Shown here in pieces: positions 13,967-18,846 of a DNA stretch of 21,173 nt (its first letter is position 1; each line of letters starts with the position of its first letter). This DNA is from CAYPEZ01 sp964409985 (lineage in GTDB: Bacteria > Patescibacteriota > Minisyncoccia > Phycocordibacterales > UBA6899). A program made the position numbers and the translations under genes. A model generated the notes under the pieces. That model was not told where the DNA came from, ran no database searches, and saw nothing but the letters and a program-made list of their open reading frames with translations. The DNA lies in NCBI GenBank assembly GCA_964409985.1, contig CAYPEZ010000012.1:1-21173 (forward strand). Reading direction: 5' to 3'.

Positions 13967-14045
13967 CCCACACTCGTTTGCAGAGTGCATGTGAGATGTT
14001 CCCACTTAATCCCACATGCGTACATTCTATACCACTTCATCCCAC
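13967..14045 (-). promoter_or_regulatory. MraZ-type operator boxes, phased at 10 bp
   Basis: On the minus strand GTGGG occurs at 14045-14041, GTGGT at 14035-14031, GTGGG at 14015-14011 and GTGGG at 14005-14001. This is a 10-bp phased series with the middle slot (14021-14025) not matching. One more GTGGG lies at 13971-13967. Known MraZ boxes are TGGG-type repeats separated by about 5 bases, upstream of mraZ. The remaining leader (13865-13966) has only a GGAACCGG/CCGGATTTCC stem and no gene. Confidence 0.7.
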
Positions 14046-14052
14046 TTTGCAT
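14024..14052 (-). promoter_or_regulatory. Candidate mraZ promoter
   Basis: TAGAAT (14024-14029) is a 5/6 match to the -10 consensus, with a weak ATGCAA (14047-14052) 17 bases upstream. The -10 lies between the two pairs of MraZ boxes, where a bound MraZ ring would block polymerase. The predicted leader is about 150 bases. Confidence 0.45.
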
Positions 14053-14058
14053 ATTTTG

Positions 14059-14067
14059 TTATCCACA
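14059..14067 (+). promoter_or_regulatory. Consensus DnaA box
   Basis: TTATCCACA, the consensus high-affinity DnaA box, lies in AT-rich sequence just upstream of the mraZ boxes. It is single, so it is a candidate regulatory site and not an origin. Confidence 0.5.
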
Positions 14068-14101
14068 GTTTTACGTTGGAATACATGTTTTTTCTTTCGT
14101 C

Positions 14102-14136
14102 AAAAAGAAAAAGCGCCCGACAATGATCGAGCGCTT
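14102..14136 (-). terminator. Terminator of the DUF1653-NUDIX operon
   Basis: On the minus strand AAGCGC...GCGCTT with an inner TCG/CGA pairing (14111-14136) is followed by TTTTTCTTTTT. It separates the NUDIX gene from the mraZ control region. Confidence 0.8.
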
Positions 14137-14169
14137 CTCTGACAAGGGAGAGACTTTTATAAATATGAA

Positions 14170-14670
14170 CTAAACCTTATGTTCACGAATAAAAAGTTGT
14201 TGTGTGGGAATACCTTTTTTCTTCTTTAACCAAAGTTCGAGTCGCGTGATTGTATCAAGGCCACGAAAATCTTTTTTTGGAAATCGTTTGATCTCACTTT
14301 TTGTAAACCATTTTGCTTGCAGAACATCATCAGCAAGTTTCAGGGATTGTTTTCCAATGGGGCGCGCTGTAAAACAAAAATGGATATGCGTAGGTTGTTC
14401 GTTTTGTGTCTGCTCACGGTAATACATGACTGCTATCAAAGAAAGGATTTTTACTTTATAGCCAGATTCTTCGAGTGCTTCTCTTTTTGCGCAATCAATC
14501 GGGGTTTCCCCTTCATCGAGGTGCCCAGCAGGTTGGTTCCACTTCCCGTATGCTTTTGTCTCTTTCCCTTCTTGGACAAGAAGCAGCTTCCCATCTTTTT
14601 CAAGTAATACACTACATGTCAGTCGTGTAGAACGTGCGCGAGAGTCGCCAATGACATTCTTTGGATTCAT
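14170..14670 (-). CDS. NUDIX hydrolase
   Basis: The 166-residue protein carries a complete Nudix box (residues 49-71: GHLDEGE, seven residues, REALEESGY), fitting GX5EX7REUXEEXGU. The fold therefore hydrolyses a nucleoside diphosphate linked to X, with Mg2+ bound by the Glu residues. The preceding KWNQPAGHLDEGE and following AVMYYREQTQNEQP segments do not identify the substrate for me. The C-terminus is basic. The ATG overlaps the stop of the DUF1653 gene by four bases (ATGA), so the two are coupled. Confidence 0.93.
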   Translation of the reverse strand: MNPKNVIGDSRARSTRLTCSVLLEKDGKLLLVQEGKETKAYGKWNQPAGHLDEGETPIDCAKREALEESGYKVKILSLIAVMYYREQTQNEQPTHIHFCFTARPIGKQSLKLADDVLQAKWFTKSEIKRFPKKDFRGLDTITRLELWLKKKKGIPTQQLFIREHKV

Positions 14671-14894
14671 GATTTTTTTATAAAACGCGAGGTCTTCGCA
14701 CCATCGTAGTCTAGTTCTTCAATAAAATCTTCAAGTGGGCGCACCCAGTGATGACCATCGAATAACGCCTTGTACATGACACACTCTTTCATATCGAGAT
14801 CCGGAGACTTTACTTGGAACTTCCCTAATCCGACGATCTTGTACTCCCCTCGTGTCTTATAGTGGATCCAAATCTCGCCAGGGTTCGGTATCAT
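14667..14894 (-). CDS. DUF1653 family protein
   Basis: The 75-residue protein has PGEIWIHYKTRGEYKIVGLG at the N-terminus, MYKALFDGHHWVRPLEDF in the centre and TSRFIKK at the end, matching the DUF1653 pattern of a small beta-rich domain with conserved HYK, Y-x-AL and WVRP motifs. Its biochemical role is unknown; the coupling with a NUDIX hydrolase hints at nucleotide or RNA metabolism. A -10 box (14904-14909) lies nine bases before the ATG. Confidence 0.88.
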   Translation of the reverse strand: MIPNPGEIWIHYKTRGEYKIVGLGKFQVKSPDLDMKECVMYKALFDGHHWVRPLEDFIEELDYDGAKTSRFIKKS

Positions 14895-14903
14895 ATGAAT
14901 CGA

Positions 14904-14947
14904 AGTATATCACTTATCACATGACCGAAGTTCGCCATTTATCACAT
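14904..14947 (-). promoter_or_regulatory. Promoter and repeated GTGATA motifs of the DUF1653-NUDIX operon
   Basis: TATACT (14904-14909) is the -10. Three TATCAC copies on the plus strand (GTGATA on the minus) begin at 14908, 14915 and 14940, two of them within the 9-mer TTATCACAT (14914-14922 and 14939-14947, 25 bp apart). They could be an operator; no -35 is clear. Confidence 0.4.
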
Positions 14948-14950
14948 TTT

Positions 14951-14962
14951 CATGTATACATG
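14951..14962. repeat. Perfect 12-bp palindrome before tRNA-Pro
   Basis: CATGTATACATG reads the same on both strands and sits ten bases before tRNA-Pro. Its TATACA may be the -10 of the tRNA promoter, or the palindrome may be a protein-binding site. Confidence 0.4.
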
Positions 14963-14971
14963 TATGGTCAA

Positions 14972-15044
14972 CGGAGTGTGGTGTAACGGCTAACATTTGC
15001 GATTCGGGTTCGCAAGACTCCGGGTTCGAATCCCGGCACTCCGA
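14972..15044 (+). tRNA. tRNA-Pro (anticodon CGG)
   Basis: The cloverleaf has acceptor CGGAGTG/CACTCCG (C1-G72 as usual for tRNA-Pro), D stem GTGT/ACAT, anticodon stem TGCGA/TCGCA with loop TTCGGGT (anticodon CGG, G37), variable loop AGACT, T stem CCGGG/CCCGG with loop TTCGAAT, and discriminator A. CCA is not encoded. It lies alone between minus-strand operons. Confidence 0.95.
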
Positions 15045-15065
15045 CTAAATTCTCAATTTCGTTAG

Positions 15066-15089
15066 AGAAAAGATTCAGTGAGCACTGAA
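15066..15089 (-). terminator. Probable terminator of the xseA-xseB-DUF2207 operon
   Basis: TTCAGTG / CACTGAA (15074-15089) directly after the stop codon is followed on the minus strand by TCTTTTCTCT. The loop is short and the T run is broken, so it may be weak. Confidence 0.5.
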
Positions 15090-15926
15090 CTATTCTTTTA
15101 CCAAGTCTGGTTTCTTGCGACGAAGAATTTCTCTCACCGCAACACCTAAAACAATAAGCATGAGTGCTGCTGGAAGCGCTTGTTCAATTTTTGCCGGCTG
15201 GGTATTTGTTGGAGCTGTTGTCTCAGGAACATTTTTAATAAATGCTTTTGGAAAACCGAGGCCAATATACATGCTCTCTCTTGGCGCCAGATTCAAATCC
15301 ATCATTTGGATTGATGGAGTGCGGCCATCGTCTGTCCGATCTATAAATCCTACTTGGCATGTTTCTTTTCGTTCTGTTTCCCCGGGAGGAGTTGTGACGC
15401 AACTACGCACCAAGTCTTGGACAGGGATTGTGTCAGGAAATACAACATTTACTCGAGCTCTTGCGATTGGTACTGGCCAGTTTGAACTCGTCACGTCCCA
15501 TAACCATTCATCAAACTTACTAAATCCACGCATGATGGTCTCTGCTGTATAGGAAATATTGTATTCAATGGCACCTGTGACCAACACATCAGGATCGCCG
15601 ATTTTGAGCCTGAGAAATGTTCGTTCATTTATTGTTTCAAAAGGGATGGGTTTCCCATCATAATTGGTGACCGTGACATCTTTAATTCCAAACACTCTAA
15701 GCGTATTGCCTTCTTGGGCCTGAAGCGGAATATTTCTAAAAATTCCGTGGAGTTTCTTTGGACCAAAGTCATACAAAACCGTCTCTTTGATCTTTGTCAC
15801 CCCCTCTGCATCAATCGTTGCGTTAACCGTAAGATCAAGGATTCGATCAGGGACCTGCGCAAACACAGTGTGCGGCAACACTGCACAGAACAGAACGGCC
15901 GCAATAATACGAAACTTACTCATCAT
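15090..15926 (-). CDS. DUF2207 domain-containing protein, short form
   Basis: A signal peptide (SKFRIIAAVLFCAVLPHTVFA, cleavage likely after VFA) is followed by one extracytoplasmic DUF2207-like domain with ILDLTVNATIDAEGVTKIKE, the hallmark YDFGPKKLHGIFRNIP, and SKFDEWLWDVTSSNWPVPI. A Thr/Pro linker and one C-terminal membrane helix (PAALMLIVLGVAVREIL) with a basic tail end the protein. DUF2207 (YciQ-like) proteins I know are usually about twice as long, with a large Gly-rich C-terminal part; this one keeps only the first domain. The ATG at 15926 (or 15923) is chosen because it directly precedes the signal peptide. It overlaps the end of xseB by 11 bases. Confidence 0.85.
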   Translation of the reverse strand: MMSKFRIIAAVLFCAVLPHTVFAQVPDRILDLTVNATIDAEGVTKIKETVLYDFGPKKLHGIFRNIPLQAQEGNTLRVFGIKDVTVTNYDGKPIPFETINERTFLRLKIGDPDVLVTGAIEYNISYTAETIMRGFSKFDEWLWDVTSSNWPVPIARARVNVVFPDTIPVQDLVRSCVTTPPGETERKETCQVGFIDRTDDGRTPSIQMMDLNLAPRESMYIGLGFPKAFIKNVPETTAPTNTQPAKIEQALPAALMLIVLGVAVREILRRKKPDLVKE

Positions 15927-16131
15927 CGTGGGTTGCAAGACTCTTCTTGATCTCTTCAAATGAATTCTCAAGCTCACGTAGACGAGCGCGACTTGATTTG
16001 ATCAATTGTGCTCCCTCTTTTACTTTCTCGAGCCCTTTTTCAATATCGACTTCTTCTTGAGCTTCAAACCACGCAGCGATTGTGCGTAGTTTTTTCATTG
16101 TTTCGGTAAGGTTTACATCTGTTTTTGCCAT
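15916..16131 (-). CDS. xseB: Exodeoxyribonuclease VII small subunit
   Basis: The 71-residue all-helical protein contains the XseB pattern FEAQEEVDIEKGLEKVKEG followed by ARLRELENSFEEIKK, and it starts nine bases after xseA. In ExoVII several XseB copies coat the coiled coils of XseA and control its nuclease activity. The N-terminal segment is slightly unusual (TMKKLRTIAAWFEAQ in place of the common LEEIVEQLE). Confidence 0.9.
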   Translation of the reverse strand: MAKTDVNLTETMKKLRTIAAWFEAQEEVDIEKGLEKVKEGAQLIKSSRARLRELENSFEEIKKSLATHDDE

Positions 16132-16140
16132 ACAGTCTTA

Positions 16141-17658
16141 TCACTTCCCTTTTTGAGGGCCTTTACTTTTGGCTTCTAGTGTACCATCGGATAGCGTTGC
16201 TTCAAAATCAACACCCTCAGGGAGGTCACGGATCGTGCGGACGATGCGCCCTCGATAGGAGAGTATGCTGAATCCCAGTTTCAATTGTCGTGTAGGATTA
16301 TGAAGAACAAGGAGCGCATTCTCGTCCGAGAGCTGTCGAGAAATGCGTCGAAGCGATTCACGGTAAAGTCCAATGATTCGCTCTTCAATCCGAGCAACAG
16401 CACTCTCTGCCCCTGTTAATTCCCGTCCAAGGTCGACAAGAAGCCCTTCGATTTGGCGAGTAAAAAAAGAAAATGACTCGGACATCCTTGCGAGTGCTCG
16501 CACAAGATACTCTTCAGCACGAATGACACGATCAACCTCTCGTCGCAGAGCTTTTTCATAAATGTTTGTGAGGGCATGTGTGCTTGTCACGAGATCATGC
16601 CGTGCTTCTCTCCAAGAGCGATTGAGAACTTCAGTACAAGCGGTAGGCGTCGAAGGAGCACTATCCGCAGCGAGCTGTGCGAGCGGAATATCTTTATCAT
16701 GCCCAATAGCGCAAATAACAGGGATGGGAAAACCCGAAATAGCACGAACCACTTCTTCATGATTAAACGCCTGGAGAGACTCCATACTCCCACCGCCTCG
16801 AATAAGCACGAGCACATCAATATCTTCACGTTTCATTCGCTTAAGACCAGAGAGAATATCAGGAACTGCTTGTGCTCCTTCGACGCGAATATCTTTAAAG
16901 AAAATCCGGTATCCAAATCGTCCAAGGTTAGATTGAAAATCATGAATAACAGCGCCTGTCTTTGAAGTAAGGAGGCCGATGCGTGTAGGATATTCGGGGA
17001 TTGGACGCTTACGACTCTCATCAAAAAGCCCTTCTGCGGTAAGTTTCTTCTTGAGGAGATCGTATTGTTTCTTCAGCGCCCCTTCACCTACGAGCTCCAC
17101 CATGTCAGCCTTAAATGTCAGAGTTCCGCGAGGCTTATAGATATCCGAGTGTCCCGTCACGGCAATTGCTATCCCGTCCACGAGCTCAATGCCAGCAAAA
17201 TCAAGAACTGCTCGTGGGGCCATCACCCGAAGAACAGATCGGTTTTCGGGATCAAGAAGCGAAAAGTAGGCGTACCCGCCTTGGATCTTCACTTCTAGAG
17301 TTTCTCCGACAATACGCGCATCGTATTGTGAGACAGCACGATTAAGAATATCAAGGTAGACGCTCACGGAATACGTCATTGGGTCTCCGTCTTGAAGAGC
17401 ATTTGGCTCAGGTTCAGTTTGGCGTGCATATGCTATAACACCGCTGACTATTGCGAGAATTTCTTCACCATACGCCCTCGCTTTCCCACCTTTTATGCCT
17501 TTGACCTCAACAAGCTCTTCTGGGGTCTTTGGTTGTGCGAGTGCAATGGCGTCAATGGTTGCTGATGGGAGAATACGAAAGAGCTCCGTCACCCCCTCAC
17601 GCTGGGCACGCTCTGCTCGCCATTCATACAATCGCCTTCTGAGCGTTCCTGGGTCCAT
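16141..17658 (-). CDS. xseA: HRDC-domain fusion of exodeoxyribonuclease VII large subunit
   Basis: ExoVII degrades single-stranded DNA to oligonucleotides. Residues 1-75 form an HRDC domain (LRRRLYEWRAERAQREG, KTPEELVEVKGIKGGKARAYG), a nucleic-acid-binding module usually found in RecQ and RNase D. After a short linker come the OB-fold (about 94-190), the catalytic domain with D240 (GAVIHD), R287 (LIRGGGS), H320 and D323 (GHDKD), and a long coiled coil with the C-terminal LKLGFSIL motif. The usual XseA would begin near MTYSVSVYLD (residue 94). The first ATG at 17658 is favoured because the HRDC part is conserved in pattern and a -10 box lies eight bases upstream. Confidence 0.95.
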   Translation of the reverse strand: MDPGTLRRRLYEWRAERAQREGVTELFRILPSATIDAIALAQPKTPEELVEVKGIKGGKARAYGEEILAIVSGVIAYARQTEPEPNALQDGDPMTYSVSVYLDILNRAVSQYDARIVGETLEVKIQGGYAYFSLLDPENRSVLRVMAPRAVLDFAGIELVDGIAIAVTGHSDIYKPRGTLTFKADMVELVGEGALKKQYDLLKKKLTAEGLFDESRKRPIPEYPTRIGLLTSKTGAVIHDFQSNLGRFGYRIFFKDIRVEGAQAVPDILSGLKRMKREDIDVLVLIRGGGSMESLQAFNHEEVVRAISGFPIPVICAIGHDKDIPLAQLAADSAPSTPTACTEVLNRSWREARHDLVTSTHALTNIYEKALRREVDRVIRAEEYLVRALARMSESFSFFTRQIEGLLVDLGRELTGAESAVARIEERIIGLYRESLRRISRQLSDENALLVLHNPTRQLKLGFSILSYRGRIVRTIRDLPEGVDFEATLSDGTLEAKSKGPQKGK

Positions 17659-17666
17659 ATGAAATC

Positions 17667-17696
17667 ATCCTATCACACACGAACTCAGCCGTTGAA
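17667..17696 (-). promoter_or_regulatory. Candidate xseA promoter
   Basis: TTCAAC (17691-17696), an 18-base spacer and TAGGAT (17667-17672) are seen on the minus strand. The -10 is eight bases from the ATG at 17658, so the mRNA would be leaderless or nearly so. Confidence 0.4.
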
Positions 17697-17705
17697 GAGA
17701 AATTG

Positions 17706-17777
17706 CTACAATGCTCTCCCCCGGCGAAGTTTTTGCAAAAACGTATAGAAGATGAGTCCGAGGGTCGCAGTAATCAT
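17706..17777 (-). CDS. Possible 23-residue single-helix membrane peptide
   Basis: The ORF fills part of the 166-base gap between xseA and the DUF2231-like gene. The product is hydrophobic (MITATLGLIFYTFL) with a basic end (QKLRRGRAL), a typical one-helix topology. There is no Shine-Dalgarno and no coupling with the gene upstream, so it may be chance. Confidence 0.25.
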   Translation of the reverse strand: MITATLGLIFYTFLQKLRRGRAL

Positions 17778-17824
17778 GACTTGTGTATGAAGTAAAACAC
17801 GAGCAAAGTTACACGAACGCTTTG

Positions 17825-18304
17825 TTATTGCAGAGAAATTCCAGAAAAAGTCTTAAAAATACCCTTCACCATGAGATCCGCTTCAGGACCATGCACAATG
17901 GCTGCTCCTAAAGCGCCGCCAATACTCATGGATAATAATGCGATAAGCGCAACAATAGGAACAAGAGGAGTCTTCAGAAGACGTAGTGCTAGGGCTTTCC
18001 CTTTTGAAGCTCCGATGTGAAGAGCAGCAAGAGCAATAAAGAGCCAGCCACCAAGGGAAACAAAAAGTTCATGGCGCTCAACAAGCTCTTTAGGAACATG
18101 AGTCGTGTCTAAAACGATCCCCTCGGCAATACCTCCCGTAACGAACGCCAAGACAACGCCAACCGCCCCAGCATAGAGAAGCCCTATCTTAAAAGGTTGA
18201 TACCACGTTTTTTCTACCACGACACGAAAGCGAAACAGCTCAAGAAGCGCATAGAGCGTCAGAAAGGCAACAGGAAAATGTACGATAAAAGGGTGAATAT
18301 TCAT
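17825..18304 (-). CDS. DUF2231-like four-helix membrane protein
   Basis: The 159-residue protein begins MNIHPFIVHFPVAFLTLYAL, the HPxxVHFPxA signature of DUF2231-type membrane proteins, and has four hydrophobic segments (about 8-25, 40-60, 84-101 and 112-137). The GGIAEG and HELFVS motifs and several His residues are conserved-looking; heme or metal binding has been proposed for relatives but is not shown here. It starts 13 bases after the 148-residue gene and is probably co-transcribed with it. Confidence 0.75.
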   Translation of the reverse strand: MNIHPFIVHFPVAFLTLYALLELFRFRVVVEKTWYQPFKIGLLYAGAVGVVLAFVTGGIAEGIVLDTTHVPKELVERHELFVSLGGWLFIALAALHIGASKGKALALRLLKTPLVPIVALIALLSMSIGGALGAAIVHGPEADLMVKGIFKTFSGISLQ

Positions 18305-18317
18305 GGTGGTTGTTCAC

Positions 18318-18764
18318 TCAGAGTGCCATGGAATCATCTGCTCCCATTTGCTGTCGATACTGCTCTATCACTTCCGGGTGTTTCCCATCTTTACACTCTG
18401 CGACAAACTGTTCCGCCTCGGCGCCAGTTGGAAATGTCATATACGCAAGCGCACCATCGCAAACAGCATTGATATCAAGTTTCCCAACCATTGGTGCTGG
18501 CGTTGGGACGACATTGTCATGGTGCACCCCTCCAGCAATTGCTCCTGCAATGAGTGCCCCAAAGATCGCAGCAAAAATTCCGACGATAATCATAATAGGG
18601 ATAGAGACAATCAAAGATGCGACCATGTTATATCCATATACCGCAAATGTGCGCTTAAGGAAGGAGTCGCTGTTGAGCCAACCCTTATAACTATGAGTAT
18701 CTCCGTGCTGAATGGCTTGTGGAGTAGAGACTGACGTGTTTGAGGACTGTTGTTCATTCATCAT
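18318..18764 (-). CDS. Membrane protein with CPR-type C-terminal domain (148 aa), unknown
   Basis: A polar N-terminus (about 45 residues) precedes a hydrophobic segment with a Gly/Ala-rich end (about 47-80), then a soluble domain with CDGALAYMTFPTGAEAEQFV, a second Cys in AECKDGKHPEVIEQY, and an acidic end. The two Cys may pair. I associate this C-terminal domain with uncharacterised Parcubacteria proteins from memory only. A TGGTATACT extended -10 (18799-18807 on the minus strand) lies about 35 bases upstream. The second codon is also ATG. Confidence 0.7.
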   Translation of the reverse strand: MMNEQQSSNTSVSTPQAIQHGDTHSYKGWLNSDSFLKRTFAVYGYNMVASLIVSIPIMIIVGIFAAIFGALIAGAIAGGVHHDNVVPTPAPMVGKLDINAVCDGALAYMTFPTGAEAEQFVAECKDGKHPEVIEQYRQQMGADDSMAL

Positions 18765-18798
18765 ATGAGATATCTAACGAGTAAGAGTATTCCCTCAT

Positions 18799-18807
18799 AG
18801 TATACCA
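18799..18807 (-). promoter_or_regulatory. Extended -10 promoter of the 18764-17825 operon
   Basis: TGG followed by TATACT (TATACT at 18799-18804) on the minus strand. The predicted start near 18792 gives a leader of about 28 bases. Its position argues that the helicase gene must end before it. Confidence 0.55.
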
Positions 18808-18846
18808 GAAGGATTCCGACGCACACAGGTGGGGTAAAATATGCAT

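Noticed and set aside
14041..14110. Replication origin near the DnaA box
   Set aside because: Only one consensus box is visible and there is no box cluster, dnaA or dnaN nearby.
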